Part shown: one piece after another, positions 42,808 to 53,185 of the stretch
Layout: the number at the start of each line of letters is the position of its first letter
Position numbering within the stretch: position 1 is the stretch's first letter
NCBI RefSeq assembly: GCF_003336675.1
Contig: NZ_QPII01000006.1
Location: forward strand, 1 to 64,000
From: Billgrantia montanilacus
Lineage (GTDB): Bacteria; Pseudomonadota; Gammaproteobacteria; Pseudomonadales; Halomonadaceae
Length of the DNA stretch: 64,000 bases
Direction: 5' to 3'
Translations under genes and position numbers: made by a program
The notes under the pieces: model-generated
What the model saw: the letters and a program-made list of their open reading frames with translations, nothing else
Told to the model about the DNA's origin: nothing
Databases searched by the model: none

Positions 42808-43806
42808 TCAAATGCTCCCTATTTTTTCTCTATTTGTATCAATCCAAGCCTGTAATTGGTTGTCGGTCATCCATTCAGTATTGTTATCGCTGGAATAGAC
42901 GAAGCCTTCCGACACTTTTTTGCCATCTTTAATGCGGTTAGCATCTTTATCCCAATTATTAATTTGCGGTAATATTTTAAAATGCTTAGGGTATTCGTAA
43001 GTATAGTAAGAATCTTCTCCACTGATCATTTGTTCGTGGAGCTTCTCACCAGGACGAATACCAACAATTTCTTGCTTGGCGTCGGGCGCCACCACTCGCG
43101 CTAAGTCAGTCACTTTCATCGATGGAATTTTCTTAACGTAAATCTCGCCTCCTTCCATATCCTCAAATGCATGCCATACTAATTCAACACCTTCTTCAAG
43201 AGAGATCATAAAGCGAGTCATTCGATCATCAGTAATCGGCAATACACCCTTATCTTTAATTGACATAAAGAATGGAATTACCGAACCCCGCGAGCCCATT
43301 ACATTACCGTAGCGAACAACAGAAAAACGAGTAGGATTGTGACCAGCATAATGATTGCCTGCAACCAATAGCTTGTCAGAAGTAAGCTTGGTGGCACCAT
43401 ATAAATTGATAGGACTACTTGCTTTATCCGTTGATAAGGCTACAACTTTTTTAACGCCTTTATCTATACAAGCATCCACAAGGTTCATTGCACCAGTTAC
43501 ATTTGTTTTAACACACTCAAAGGGGTTATATTCAGCAGTAGGTACAATCTTAGTCGCGGCAGCATGGACAACACAGTCCACACCATCCAAAGCTCGATAA
43601 AGACGCTCTTTATCTCTTACGTCGCCAATGAAGAAGCGTACCCTTGTATCCCCTTCGAATTTTTTAGCCATATCCCATTGTTTCATCTCATCTCTAGAGA
43701 AGATAATTATTTTTTTGGGGTTGTATTTTTCTAGGGTCATCGGGATAAAGGTGTGGCCAAAGGATCCTGTTCCACCGGTGACTAGTATTGTTTGATCTTT
43801 AAGCAT
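42808..43806 (-). CDS. pseB: UDP-N-acetylglucosamine 4,6-dehydratase (inverting) PseB
   Basis: The 332-residue short-chain dehydrogenase performs the first pathway step. It has the NAD-binding loop TILVTGGTGSFGHTFIPMTL, VHAAATKIVPTAEYNPFECV and the catalytic segment VALSTDKASSPINLYGATKL. In the last, S-T-D-K-A and Y-x3-K match PseB/FlaA1, which also inverts C-5. RFMISLEEGVELVW is present. The length (about 330) separates it from the membrane-bound long dehydratases. It begins the pse gene block. Confidence 0.95.
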   Translation of the reverse strand: MLKDQTILVTGGTGSFGHTFIPMTLEKYNPKKIIIFSRDEMKQWDMAKKFEGDTRVRFFIGDVRDKERLYRALDGVDCVVHAAATKIVPTAEYNPFECVKTNVTGAMNLVDACIDKGVKKVVALSTDKASSPINLYGATKLTSDKLLVAGNHYAGHNPTRFSVVRYGNVMGSRGSVIPFFMSIKDKGVLPITDDRMTRFMISLEEGVELVWHAFEDMEGGEIYVKKIPSMKVTDLARVVAPDAKQEIVGIRPGEKLHEQMISGEDSYYTYEYPKHFKILPQINNWDKDANRIKDGKKVSEGFVYSSDNNTEWMTDNQLQAWIDTNREKIGSI

Positions 43807-43821
43807 CGCACTTTCCTTACA

Positions 43822-45126
43822 TTAGGCTTTATAAACATGATCATAATTTTCTAGATATCTTCCACGCGCATCGACTATTAATTGAGCATGGTCACATATC
43901 AAGCCATAATTAATTTTATCATGATCCGTTCCGATTAAAACACAGTCAAAATCGACTATTGTTTCTTTTTCCAATTTTATACTAGATAAGTTGAAAAAAT
44001 GCTCACGCATTTTTGGGAATACTGGGACATGAGGGTCACTGTATTGTACATCAGCTCCTAAATCTCTTAATTTTTCCATAATAAATACTGAAGGTGACTC
44101 ACGCATATCATCTACATTCTTTTTATATGCTATGCCTATCACTAAAATCTTGCTGCCATTAACAGACTTCTGTTTATTATTCAAAGCAGAGGTTATTTTT
44201 GAGACCACATAGTCAGGCATCGAAGAATTTACTTCTCCGGCGAGTTCAATAAATCGTGTATGTAAACCATATTCTCGCGCCTTCCAGGTAAGATAAAAAG
44301 GGTCTATGGGTATACAATGGCCACCCAGCCCCGGGCCTGGATGATAAGGTACAAAACCAAAAGGTTTAGTTGCCGCAGCACGAATCACCTCATGGATGTC
44401 AATATCCATCTTGTCAGCGACAATTTTCATTTCATTCACTAGACCGATATTAACTGCTCGGTGTATATTTTCAAGCAACTTTGTCATTTCAGCTGTTTTA
44501 GTCGTTGAAACAGGTACCACTTTATCAATCACCTGTTCATACAGTTTAATACCTACTTCTTTACATGCTGAAGTATGACCACCACAGATTTTTGGTATCG
44601 TCTTTGTTGTATATTCCAGATTACCGGGATCTTCTCTTTCTGGTGAATAGACTAGAAATATATCTTTACCTACCTCAAGCCCGCCCGATTCCGCGATAGG
44701 CAATAGTTCCTCTTCTGTCGTTCCGGGATAGGTTGTACTTTCTAAAGATATAACTTGCCCAGGGCGAAGATAAGGAGCCAGTGATTCAGCCGTTTTGATT
44801 ACGTAGCTAATATCCGGCTCTCTATATTTATTAAGTGGCGTTGGCACGCAAATAATGATTGCGTCCACCTCGCCGGCTCGAGAAAAATCTGTGGTTGGTT
44901 CAAGATTTTTTCTTATGGCTTCAGCAACCAAAGCACTTGGTATATGTTCAATGTAACTAAGCCCTTTATTAAGGCTATCAATTTTATCTTGGTCAATATC
45001 GAAAGCTAAAACTTTGTAGCCTACTTGGCAATAGCGAAGCACAAGCGGTAGACCAACATATCCAAGCCCAACTATTCCAATAACGGCTTTTTTTGTATCA
45101 AACCTGTTTATAAGTTTGCTTTTCAT
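43822..45126 (-). CDS. WbpA/TviB-like UDP-HexNAc 6-dehydrogenase
   Basis: The 434-residue nucleotide-sugar dehydrogenase shows the Rossmann loop [36 protein letters not shown] and [17 protein letters not shown]. The catalytic Cys lies in [16 protein letters not shown] (about 265-280), and the C-terminal domain carries [16 protein letters not shown]. Spacing resembles WbpA-type UDP-GlcNAc 6-dehydrogenases rather than Ugd. It would make a UDP-N-acetylhexosaminuronic acid (GlcNAcA or GalNAcA). With ugd and wecC it is the third UDP-sugar dehydrogenase in the region. Confidence 0.85.
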   Translation of the reverse strand: MKSKLINRFDTKKAVIGIVGLGYVGLPLVLRYCQVGYKVLAFDIDQDKIDSLNKGLSYIEHIPSALVAEAIRKNLEPTTDFSRAGEVDAIIICVPTPLNKYREPDISYVIKTAESLAPYLRPGQVISLESTTYPGTTEEELLPIAESGGLEVGKDIFLVYSPEREDPGNLEYTTKTIPKICGGHTSACKEVGIKLYEQVIDKVVPVSTTKTAEMTKLLENIHRAVNIGLVNEMKIVADKMDIDIHEVIRAAATKPFGFVPYHPGPGLGGHCIPIDPFYLTWKAREYGLHTRFIELAGEVNSSMPDYVVSKITSALNNKQKSVNGSKILVIGIAYKKNVDDMRESPSVFIMEKLRDLGADVQYSDPHVPVFPKMREHFFNLSSIKLEKETIVDFDCVLIGTDHDKINYGLICDHAQLIVDARGRYLENYDHVYKA

Positions 45127-45155
45127 AACTAATCCTTTGCCAGAAAGTTAATTAT

Positions 45156-46436
45156 TTATCGTATTTTCAACATGCCACGCGTATCCAGGGCACGTTGATT
45201 TGACCCAATCTGTATTGGGTAGTCGACAAACGCCTTATGATCCACTAATAAGACTATCACATCTGCTTCCATTGCTTTACTTAAGCCAACCAGCTGGGTC
45301 CCAAAATTTAACAAACTTTCTGGCAATTCTTCTAAATAGGGTTCTACAACCCACACCTGGCTATTAAAAACCTTTGATACTTCAAGAGCCACTTCCATTG
45401 CAGGACTTTCACGAAGATCATCTATATTCGGCTTAAAAGTTAACCCTAAGCATGCAATCCGAATATTATCCTCATTTTTATCAGTGTTCGTTAAAACCTC
45501 TGCCACTAATTTTTTAACTTTTTTTACTACCCAGCTAGGCTTTTCATCGTTAACAGCACGAGCTGTTTTAATAAGTCGTGAACTTTCAGGGGCCTGACTG
45601 GCGATAAACCATGGATCCACTGCTATGCAGTGCCCTCCTACACCCGGCCCTGGCTGCAATATATTAACACGCGGATGTCTATTTGCTAATTTTATCAGCT
45701 CCCAAACATCCACACCTAGCTCATCACAAATAATCGAAATCTCATTAGCGAAAGCGATATTTATATCTCGAAAACTATTTTCTGTTAACTTACACATCTC
45801 GGCTGTACGTGCACTTGTCTCGACACACTCACCTTTGACGAAAATATTATAAAAGTCAGCAGCCTGAGTTGAGCAGCGATGAGTAATACCCCCTACAACT
45901 CTATCATTAGAAACCAGTTCTTGAAGTATATTTCCCGGCAATACGCGCTCTGGACAATGGGCTATTCTAATGTCTGAATCTTCGCCATAGGATTGAGGAA
46001 ATGATAAATCAGGTCGAGCTTCGGCCAACCACTGTGCCATTTTTTCAGTTGCACCAACCGGTGAGGTAGACTCTAGTATTACCAAGTTGCCTTTCTGCAG
46101 CGCAGGGGCTATTGATTTGGCAGCAGCTTCAATATAAGAAAGATCCGGAACATGGTCCTCACCGCCTTCAGCTTTGAAGGGCGTAGGCACAGCAATGATA
46201 AAGGCATCTGCTGACTCTGGCTCAGTCGTGGCGCGTAGGTAGCCTTCAGCAACAGCCGAATGCACCATAAGGTCTAGTTCTGGTTCCACAATGTGGATAT
46301 TACCTTGATTGATGGTATCAACAACGTACTGATTATTATCAACTCCAATTACCACTTTACCGCACGATGCGATAACGGCTGCAGTCGGTAAACCAATATA
46401 ACCCAAGCCAATTATCGAAATTCTATTAAACTCCAT
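45156..46436 (-). CDS. wecC: UDP-N-acetyl-D-mannosamine dehydrogenase WecC
   Basis: The 426-residue enzyme oxidises UDP-ManNAc to UDP-ManNAcA. It contains ISIIGLGYIGLPTAAVIASC, VPTPFKAEGGEDHVPDLSYI, LESTSPVGATEKMAQWLAEA and HCPERVLPGNILQELVSNDR. LTENSFRDINIAFANEI and the active-site Cys in GPGVGGHCIAVDPWFI complete the pattern of WecC. It is followed downstream by the WbpA-like gene and preceded by wecB, which makes its substrate. UDP-ManNAcA may be used in the glycan of this locus. Confidence 0.92.
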   Translation of the reverse strand: MEFNRISIIGLGYIGLPTAAVIASCGKVVIGVDNNQYVVDTINQGNIHIVEPELDLMVHSAVAEGYLRATTEPESADAFIIAVPTPFKAEGGEDHVPDLSYIEAAAKSIAPALQKGNLVILESTSPVGATEKMAQWLAEARPDLSFPQSYGEDSDIRIAHCPERVLPGNILQELVSNDRVVGGITHRCSTQAADFYNIFVKGECVETSARTAEMCKLTENSFRDINIAFANEISIICDELGVDVWELIKLANRHPRVNILQPGPGVGGHCIAVDPWFIASQAPESSRLIKTARAVNDEKPSWVVKKVKKLVAEVLTNTDKNEDNIRIACLGLTFKPNIDDLRESPAMEVALEVSKVFNSQVWVVEPYLEELPESLLNFGTQLVGLSKAMEADVIVLLVDHKAFVDYPIQIGSNQRALDTRGMLKIR

Positions 46437-46451
46437 TTGATTTACTCATAC

Positions 46452-47594
46452 TCAGCCTAAATTTCTGTTTTTAAATTCCACTAGCACATCGAGAATTCTG
46501 CCACACGCTTTTCCATCACCGTAGGGGTTATGAGCGTAGCTCATGGCCTCATAGGCACTTTTATCTGTTAACAGCGTGTTCAATTCGCTGACGATCCGCT
46601 CTACGTTTGTCCCCACCAGCTTAACCGTACCTGCGTCTACCGCTTCCGGCCGTTCCGTTGTGTCTCGCATTACCAATACGGGCTTACCCAACGAAGGAGC
46701 TTCTTCCTGAATGCCGCCGGAATCCGTCAGGATAATGGCCGAGCGGTGCATCAGGTATACGAATGGTAGATAGTCCAGCGGTTCGATGAGGTGCACATTG
46801 TCGATGTCTGACAGTAGGCGCTGCACCGGTTCGCGAACATTGGGATTTAAATGTACCGGGTAGACGATTTGAATTTGCGGGTGCATTAACGCGGTCTCAC
46901 GTAGCGCTTGGCAAATACGTACGAACCCGCCGCCAAAGCTCTCACGCCGGTGGCCCGTTACTAGAATTAGTTGGCTTTCCGGCTTAATGAATTGAAATTT
47001 CTCTAAAAATTTGGTTTGGAAAACAATGTCGCTTTCCAGCTTTTTTACCACCCTTAACAGCGCATCGATCACGGTATTTCCGGTGACGGTTACCTTAGCG
47101 GGCGCCACCCCCTCATCTATCAGATTTTTCTGGGATAACGGGGTAGGCGCAAAGTGTAGCTCGGCCAGCGCGCCGGTTAGTTTTCGGTTGGCTTCTTCCG
47201 GCCAGGGGGAATACAAATTACCTGTGCGCAATCCGGCTTCTACGTGGCCAACGGGGATTTTAGCGTAGTAGGCCGCCAACGTGCTAGCGAAGGTGGTCGC
47301 TGTGTCGCCGTGCACTAGCACAATGTCCGGCTTTACGTTATTCAGGATACTTTTCATGCCTTGTAGAATCGCTGTGGTTACATCGGTTAGATCCTGCCTT
47401 GGCTTCATGATATTGAGATCGAAATCCGGGATAATATTAAACAGGCTAAGCACTTGGTCAAGCATTTCACGATGCTGGCCAGTTACACAAATATACGACT
47501 CAAACCGTTTGTCACCAGCCAAGGATAAGGCCAACGGCGCCATTTTGATGGCTTCTGGGCGAGTGCCAAATACGCAGAGTGTTTTAATGGGCAT
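46452..47594 (-). CDS. wecB: UDP-N-acetylglucosamine 2-epimerase (non-hydrolysing) WecB
   Basis: The 380-residue GT-B-fold enzyme interconverts UDP-GlcNAc and UDP-ManNAc. Key segments are [52 protein letters not shown] and [32 protein letters not shown] and [20 protein letters not shown] complete the set. The catalytic and allosteric-site residues appear intact. It lies directly upstream of wecC. Confidence 0.95.
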   Translation of the reverse strand: MPIKTLCVFGTRPEAIKMAPLALSLAGDKRFESYICVTGQHREMLDQVLSLFNIIPDFDLNIMKPRQDLTDVTTAILQGMKSILNNVKPDIVLVHGDTATTFASTLAAYYAKIPVGHVEAGLRTGNLYSPWPEEANRKLTGALAELHFAPTPLSQKNLIDEGVAPAKVTVTGNTVIDALLRVVKKLESDIVFQTKFLEKFQFIKPESQLILVTGHRRESFGGGFVRICQALRETALMHPQIQIVYPVHLNPNVREPVQRLLSDIDNVHLIEPLDYLPFVYLMHRSAIILTDSGGIQEEAPSLGKPVLVMRDTTERPEAVDAGTVKLVGTNVERIVSELNTLLTDKSAYEAMSYAHNPYGDGKACGRILDVLVEFKNRNLG

Positions 47595-47667
47595 ATACGC
47601 TGGTCAAAGTTTTAATATTTTCATGAAATTTTTACTTCTAGAAAACACGAATTTCGGTGCCTCATCA

Positions 47668-49581
47668 TCAAATTATTTTCAATAAATTATTGATGATACC
47701 GCCTTGTTCAAGGTCTGCTGTACTGCAGGTCATTTCCGCACGTTTGGGCACCTCATAAGGACTATCAATCCCTGTGAAGTCTTTGATTTTTCCTTCCCGT
47801 GCTTTTTGATAAAGCCCTTTAGGGTCACGCTGTTCACATATGTCTAGTGGTGTATCCACGTGAACTTCGATAAAGCGGTCTTCATCAAACAAAGCGCGGG
47901 CCGCGTCCCTATCTTTACGGAATGGTGAAATAAAAGCGGTAATGACGATCACTCCGGCTTCTGCGAAGATCCGTGCCACTTCGCCGATGCGACGGATGTT
48001 CTCGGCGCGGTCTGCCTCGCCCATGCCGAGGTCCTTGCACAGGCCATGTCGCACGTTGTCACCATCAAGCAGCATTGTATGGTAACCAAGGCGGTTCAGC
48101 TTCACTTCCAGGGCATTGGCCAGGGTCGACTTACCGGAGCCTGAGTAACCGGTGAACCAAACGCACTTACCGGCATGGCCATTGAGCTTCTCGCGCATGG
48201 CCTGGGTGACGCTGGTACGGTTCCAGACGACGTTGGCCTTGCTGTCATGGGCGCGATATTCGTAGGCCGTATCACAGACCAGCTGCTGGTGGATCATGCC
48301 AGCACCGACGGTGATATTGGAAAGCCTATCGATAATGATGAAGCTGCCGGTGCTCGGGCTGGTACGGTAGTCGTCCACCGGTATCGGCGCAGTAACCTCG
48401 ACGTGGCAGCGTGCGATGGTATTGAGATCCAGATGGTCGGCATGGCGCTGTTCGAGAGTGTTGACGTCGACCTGGTAGTCGATGGCGGTGACCTTTCCGG
48501 CGAGGTCACGTGTGGCAAGCTTGAAGTCGTAGAGCTTTCCAGGCTCCAACGTGGCTTCGTGCATCCACACGATATCGGCCTCGAACCTTGAGGCCAGCGG
48601 TACCTCGTCATCCACTGCAATCAGCCAGTCGCCACGAGATATGTCGATCTCATCGACAAGTGTCACGGTGATGGCCTGGCCGGGATAGGCCGCTGCCAGG
48701 TCCCCATCGAAAGTGACGATGCGTTCGACCGTGCTGGTCTTGCACGAGGGCAGCGCACGCACGGCCTGCCCGGGGTGAAGAATGCCGGCGGCCAGGGTGC
48801 CGCAGTAGCCGCGGAAGTCTAGATTGGGACGGTTGACGTACTGTACCGGCAAGCGCAGGTCGCGCAGGTTCTGGTCGTGGCTGATCTCGACGCTTTCAAG
48901 CAGTTCAAGCAGCGCTGGCCCTTCGTGCCAGGCCATGGTGGTGCTCTTGTTGACCACATTGTCGCCCTTGAGCGCCGACATGGGCACGAAGCGGATGTCC
49001 TGCGCGTTGAGCTTCTCGGCGACGGACTGGTACTCCTCAACGATCTCCTCATAACGCGCTTGAGAGTAACCCACCAGATCCATCTTGTTGATGGCGACGA
49101 CCAGATGCTGGATACCCAGCAGATCGGCGATATAGCTGTGGCGGCGGGTCTGGGTTTGTACGCCGTAGCGCGCGTCGATCAGGATGATCGCCAGGCTCGC
49201 GGTCGAGGCCCCGGTTGCCATGTTTCGAGTGTACTGCTCGTGCCCCGGGGTGTCGGCGATGATGAACTTGCGCTTGTCGGTGGAGAAGAAGCGATAGGCG
49301 ACATCGATGGTGATGCCCTGCTCCCGTTCCGACTGCAAGCCGTCGACCAAGAGCGCCAGGTCGACCTCGTCGCCGGTGGTGCCGCTGGTCTTCGAGGCCT
49401 GAGTGATCGCCGCCAGTTGATCCTCGTAGATCATCTTGGAGTCGTGCAGCAGTCGGCCGATCAGGGTCGACTTGCCGTCGTCGACGCTGCCACAGGTGAT
49501 GAAACGCAGCAGGTCTTTCTGCTCGTGCTCGCGCAGGTAGGCTTCGATGTCGTCGGCGATCATCGGTGAGCCGTGTGACAT
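47668..49581 (-). CDS. cysNC: Bifunctional sulfate adenylyltransferase subunit 1/APS kinase (CysNC)
   Basis: The 637-residue fusion protein activates sulfate. The N-terminal GTPase part (CysN) has [38 protein letters not shown] and [14 protein letters not shown]. The C-terminal APS kinase part (from about 465) has [38 protein letters not shown] and [19 protein letters not shown]. With CysD it makes APS and then PAPS. The start overlaps the cysD stop (TAATG). GC steps from 41/60 at 48001-48060 to 23/60 at 47761-47820 inside the APS kinase part, so the 3' end belongs compositionally to the glycan cassette. Confidence 0.95.
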   Translation of the reverse strand: MSHGSPMIADDIEAYLREHEQKDLLRFITCGSVDDGKSTLIGRLLHDSKMIYEDQLAAITQASKTSGTTGDEVDLALLVDGLQSEREQGITIDVAYRFFSTDKRKFIIADTPGHEQYTRNMATGASTASLAIILIDARYGVQTQTRRHSYIADLLGIQHLVVAINKMDLVGYSQARYEEIVEEYQSVAEKLNAQDIRFVPMSALKGDNVVNKSTTMAWHEGPALLELLESVEISHDQNLRDLRLPVQYVNRPNLDFRGYCGTLAAGILHPGQAVRALPSCKTSTVERIVTFDGDLAAAYPGQAITVTLVDEIDISRGDWLIAVDDEVPLASRFEADIVWMHEATLEPGKLYDFKLATRDLAGKVTAIDYQVDVNTLEQRHADHLDLNTIARCHVEVTAPIPVDDYRTSPSTGSFIIIDRLSNITVGAGMIHQQLVCDTAYEYRAHDSKANVVWNRTSVTQAMREKLNGHAGKCVWFTGYSGSGKSTLANALEVKLNRLGYHTMLLDGDNVRHGLCKDLGMGEADRAENIRRIGEVARIFAEAGVIVITAFISPFRKDRDAARALFDEDRFIEVHVDTPLDICEQRDPKGLYQKAREGKIKDFTGIDSPYEVPKRAEMTCSTADLEQGGIINNLLKII

Positions 49582-50498
49582 TAGAAGTACCCCTCGCGTT
49601 TTTTCTTCTCCATTGACCCTGCTTGATCACGATCGATGGCTCGGCCGCTGCGCTCACTGGTGCGGGTCAGCAGCATTTCCTGAATGATGTCGGTCAACGT
49701 GGCGGCCTTGGACTCGACGGCGCCGGTCAGGGGGTAACAGCCGAGGGTGCGAAATCGAACCCATTTCTCTTCGGGAACTTCGCCGGCTTCCAGCGGCAGG
49801 CGTTCGTCGTCGACCATGACCAGCATGCCGTCGCGCTCAACCACTGGACGCGGAGCGGCATAATAGAGTGGCACGATGGGTATCTGCTCAAGGTAGATGT
49901 ACTGCCAGATATCCAGTTCGGTCCAGTTGGAAAGCGGGAAGACACGGATCGATTCGCCCTGGTTCACCTTGGCATTGAAGACGTTCCACAGCTCGGGGCG
50001 CTGATTTTTCGGGTCCCAGCGGTGGTGCTTGTCACGGAAGGAGAAGATCCGCTCCTTGGCCCGGCTGGCCTCTTCGTCGCGGCGTGCGCCACCGAAGGCG
50101 GCATCGAAGCGGTGCTTGGAAAGCACCTGCTTGAGTGCCTGGGTCTTCATGATATCCGTGTACTTGGCACTACCATGATCGAAGGGGTTGATATTCGCGG
50201 CCCGCCCCTCTTCATTGGTATGCACAATCAGTTCCATGCCGGATTCTTCGGCCATGTTGTTGCGGAACTGGATCATCTCGCGAAACTTCCAGGTGGTATC
50301 CACATGCAACAGCGGAAACGGCGGCACCCCAGGATAGAAAGCCTTACGCGCCAAGTGCAACATGACCGAGGAGTCCTTGCCGATGGAGTACATCATCACC
50401 GGGTTGCGGAACACCGCTGCAACCTCGCGGATGATATGGATCGACTCGGCCTCGAGCTGATTGAGATGGGTTTGGCGCTCGAGAGACAACTCAGACAT
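49581..50498 (-). CDS. cysD: Sulfate adenylyltransferase subunit 2 (CysD)
   Basis: The 305-residue PP-loop ATP pyrophosphatase catalyses adenylation of sulfate with CysN. The PP-loop reads [19 protein letters not shown] (about 36-54), followed by [37 protein letters not shown] and [20 protein letters not shown]. Length and sequence are standard. Such genes serve cysteine biosynthesis in general metabolism. Their position at the end of a glycan locus that contains a sulfotransferase-like gene also suggests supply of PAPS for glycan sulfation. The 245 bases upstream contain a duplicated AGCTAGAAG tract and likely promoter, but no gene. Confidence 0.95.
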   Translation of the reverse strand: MSELSLERQTHLNQLEAESIHIIREVAAVFRNPVMMYSIGKDSSVMLHLARKAFYPGVPPFPLLHVDTTWKFREMIQFRNNMAEESGMELIVHTNEEGRAANINPFDHGSAKYTDIMKTQALKQVLSKHRFDAAFGGARRDEEASRAKERIFSFRDKHHRWDPKNQRPELWNVFNAKVNQGESIRVFPLSNWTELDIWQYIYLEQIPIVPLYYAAPRPVVERDGMLVMVDDERLPLEAGEVPEEKWVRFRTLGCYPLTGAVESKAATLTDIIQEMLLTRTSERSGRAIDRDQAGSMEKKKREGYF

Positions 50499-50743
50499 CT
50501 AAATACCTTCGGTATAGAGGGAATAATTTAAGCTAGAAGCTAGAAGTAACCCAAACACCGGCTCAGGATGTTTACTCTTTAAGCTTCCCGTTTCAGGCGC
50601 AGAGCGCCGTTCTTAAGGCTTCGCTCCAACGCTCGTCTCGTTGTCCGCTCCAATTGGACCACTTCAGTATAGAGCCAGTTGGCAGGCAGATGACTTCGGC
50701 ATGGTGCTTACCATACGGCGGCTCATGCCGGCACCCAGTAGCA

Positions 50744-51223
50744 TCAATTCTCGATCAAGTGTCTTTGCTCGGCATCAGTGAGCATGGCTTGGGCAAACGC
50801 CATCAGCTTTTCTTGATAGCCGTAAGCCGTATTGAGAGCATCGGCCAGGATCTGAGGTGATTCGATATACTCATGGATCATCTGATTGCGAATCTGGCGT
50901 ATCTCGAGCCACCCGTCGGCAGAATCGAGTACGCCAAGCTTCTCGGCACGATCCAGATTGTCGACCACAGCTCCCGTCTTTTCCCCCAAAGCGCGTAGCC
51001 AAAGGGGAAGTAGCTTGTCGCCGGTAGTATCTTAAAGCCGACAAAAGCGGCTGATGTAGGCTTCGACCTTTTCAGCCAGTGCCTAATCTTCGCCCAGCTT
51101 GGCGGCTCACTCTGCTGTGAATGGTGAGCCAAAAACGCTGTTGGAGGAGTAGCTAAGGTGATGCATTTCACGCTCAACGACTCGCTTCAAGAAACTCATG
51201 CGCTCAGAAAAATTGTCGTTCAT
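50744..51223 (-). pseudogene. HepT-like (DUF86/HI0074-type) toxin gene with three in-frame stops
   Basis: Reading one frame from ATG 51223 (MNDNFSERMSFLKRVVERE) to the stop at 50744 gives a 159-codon gene that is broken by TGA, TAG and TAA. They follow SPFTAE, KLGED and SRFCRL respectively. Downstream the frame continues as DTTGDKLLPLWLRALGEKTG and WLEIRQIRNQMIHEYIES, where R-x4-6-H-x-Y is the HEPN RNase motif of HepT-like toxins. No frameshift is needed, so the decay is recent and by point mutation. The partner nucleotidyltransferase (51266-51517) lies just upstream, as in mntA-hepT modules. The TTG at 50989 could still give a C-terminal fragment. Confidence 0.75.
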
Positions 51224-51265
51224 AGGCGAACCCCTTGCTCACGCGCCAGCCTGTGTATCGCTTGC

Positions 51266-51517
51266 TCACTGAGATTCGGAGCTCAAGAGTACGTCGACCT
51301 TGCGCCCTTGCATGGCACGCATGAAGCGCACACTGAGCCGGGCGGAGAGCTGCGCGGGATGTTCCACGGGCTCTTCCAGCTCGACATATAGATCGATGTC
51401 GCCGCCACGGGCGGTGTCGTCGAGCCGTGAACCGAATAACTTGACCGTCGCGGCAGGGCCAAGCTCGTCGGTGATGATGCGCTGGATGGTCTGGCGTTGG
51501 GTATCAGTCAGGCGCAT
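51266..51517 (-). CDS. MntA-like minimal nucleotidyltransferase antitoxin
   Basis: The 83-residue product from ATG 51517 (MRLTDTQRQTIQRIITDE; a longer start at 51544 is possible) has the nucleotidyltransferase motif KLFGSRLDDTARGGDIDLYV. This is the G-S-x-x...D-x-D signature of minimal nucleotidyltransferases. MntA antitoxins AMPylate or otherwise neutralise HepT HEPN toxins. AGAGG lies seven bases before the start. The hepT-like partner begins 42 bases downstream and is broken, so the antitoxin seems to survive alone. The gene ends SARLSVRFMRAMQGRKVDVL. Confidence 0.75.
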   Translation of the reverse strand: MRLTDTQRQTIQRIITDELGPAATVKLFGSRLDDTARGGDIDLYVELEEPVEHPAQLSARLSVRFMRAMQGRKVDVLLSSESQ

Positions 51518-51546
51518 GGGTCTGCCTCTGCTTCCTTCGCTCATGA

Positions 51547-53001
51547 TCAAGCGGGCTCTAGCAATAGGGTGCTTGCAATGTGCTGCGCGCCAAGCGTTAC
51601 CTCAAGCGAGTGCCCTGCCCCTTCGGCCCATTCCAGCAGTTTGGTCTTGAGTGCGGCCTGGGCGCGGGGGTCGCCGTGTACCAGGCGCACTTCCCGCGGC
51701 CATTGGCGCATACGGCGCACGAAGTTGAGCAGGTCATGCTGGTCAGCGTGGGCCGAGTAGCCGCTCACGGTTTCTACCCGGGCGCGTATGTCGATGCGCT
51801 GGCCATCCAGTGCCACCCAGCCGCCGGTGGGGCCATGACGCTGAATGTCGCGGCCTGGGGTGCCGTGGGCCTGGTAGCCGGTGAACAGTACGCAGTGGCG
51901 TTCGTCGCCCAGCATGCGCTTGAGGTAGTTGACCACCCTGCCACCGCTGGCCATGCCGCTGGCGGCGATGACCACTGCTGGGCGGTGGCTCTCGGTCAGG
52001 TACTCGACAGTGCGCTCGTGGGCGGAGTGATCGTCCACGGTGTAGAGGTTCTCGAAGCTGAGCGGGTGACGGCCGCTGCGCAGGCGGTTGTGCGCTTCGG
52101 CATCCCACCAGGGCTTGAGTTCGCGGTACACCTCGGTGAAGCGGGCGGCCAGGGGCGAATCGACGATGATTTCGAGCTCGCGCCAACGTTGGTCGCGGGC
52201 GTTGTGTATCAGCCCTTCCAGCTCGTAGAGCAGTTCCTGGGTACGGCCAATGCTGAAGGCCGGAATGACGACGGTGCCGCCATTCTCGAGCGCCCGGTCG
52301 ATGGCGGCCTTTAGCCGGTTGCGTCGATGCAGCCGGTCTTCGTGCAGGCGATCGCCGTAGGTGCTTTCGAGTACCACTACGTCGGCACGATACGGCGGCT
52401 TGGGCGCGGGCAACAGCGGCGCATGGGGTGCGCCCAGGTCGCCGGAGAAGACGGTGCGCTGGCATTTCTCCTGACGTTGCCCGCTGGCCTTGTCCTTCGT
52501 ATCCACTTCCACATAGGCGGAGCCGAGGATATGCCCGGCGCGCTGTAGCTTGACCTTGATGCGGTGGCGCTCGTCGTCGATGACCGTGTGCCAGGTCTTG
52601 TAGTCGATGGCGACTAGACGGCTTTCCACTTCCTCCAGGAAGCGCTCGATCAGGGCGCGGTCGCGGGTGAAGCCGATCTTCAGTGCGTCCTCTATGACCA
52701 ATGGCAGTAGCCGTGACGACGGCACCGAGCAGACAATCGGTCCTTTGTAGCCCGCCGCCAGCAGGTACGGCAACCGGCCGATGTGGTCGATGTGCACATG
52801 GGTGACCACCAGGGCCAGCACGTCCTCCACCGGGAAGCGCACGGTGTGCTGTTCGAGGCTGTCGAGGTGATCGGCATCCTGGCCCTGGAACAGGCCGCAA
52901 TCGATCAGCAGCGCGCGGTCCTCGGCAACTTGCAGGCGGTGGCAGCTGCCGGTAACGCCGGCTGCGCCGCCGTGGTGAAGGATCCGGGGGTAATCGTCCA
53001 T
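51547..53001 (-). CDS. Metallo-beta-lactamase/beta-CASP RNase-like protein
   Basis: The 484-residue protein of the CPSF/RNase J-like beta-CASP family is probably an RNA-processing nuclease. It carries LLIDCGLFQGQDADH, the zinc motif VVTHVHIDHIGRLPYLLAAG (about 64-83), QRAGHILGSAYVEVDT, TVFSGDLGAPHAPLL and VVVLESTYGDRLHEDRLHRR. SGMASGGRVVNYLKRML and SGYSAHADQHDLLNFV complete the beta-CASP set. All metal-ligand residues are present. Substrate is not known. It lies immediately upstream of the MntA-like gene on the same strand. A repeat element lies 21 bases before its start. Confidence 0.9.
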   Translation of the reverse strand: MDDYPRILHHGGAAGVTGSCHRLQVAEDRALLIDCGLFQGQDADHLDSLEQHTVRFPVEDVLALVVTHVHIDHIGRLPYLLAAGYKGPIVCSVPSSRLLPLVIEDALKIGFTRDRALIERFLEEVESRLVAIDYKTWHTVIDDERHRIKVKLQRAGHILGSAYVEVDTKDKASGQRQEKCQRTVFSGDLGAPHAPLLPAPKPPYRADVVVLESTYGDRLHEDRLHRRNRLKAAIDRALENGGTVVIPAFSIGRTQELLYELEGLIHNARDQRWRELEIIVDSPLAARFTEVYRELKPWWDAEAHNRLRSGRHPLSFENLYTVDDHSAHERTVEYLTESHRPAVVIAASGMASGGRVVNYLKRMLGDERHCVLFTGYQAHGTPGRDIQRHGPTGGWVALDGQRIDIRARVETVSGYSAHADQHDLLNFVRRMRQWPREVRLVHGDPRAQAALKTKLLEWAEGAGHSLEVTLGAQHIASTLLLEPA

Positions 53002-53021
53002 GAGAATCTGTGGTGCGTTTT

Positions 53022-53176
53022 TGTAGGAGTATCTTCAGATCACGACTGGAGGCCGAAGGACTCCCGGCGGTGTTGGAAACGTTGCGGATATCGCCAGCGC
53101 TGCGGCCTCCGCCAAGGCGCCTATCGGCGCCAGTCGCGATGCGAAGTTGGAGCGCCGAACCGAGCGCTCCAACGTT
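53022..53176. repeat. REPIN-like unit 6 (single A-spacer-B)
   Basis: One unit starts TGTAGGAGTATCTTCAGATC and ends GAGCGCTCCAACG. Half A reads ACTGGAGGCCGAAGGACTCC and half B GGCGCCTATCGGCGCCAGTC. It diverges from the 9-18 kb copies (GTATC for GCATC, ATCACG for ATCGCG). Confidence 0.85.
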
Positions 53177-53185
53177 GGGTTTCCG

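Noticed and set aside
37303..43806. Legionaminic rather than pseudaminic acid pathway
   Set aside because: The PseB-type dehydratase, PseC transaminase, PseG, PseH and PseI all follow the pseudaminic pattern, and no LegC/LegG-type epimerase is seen.
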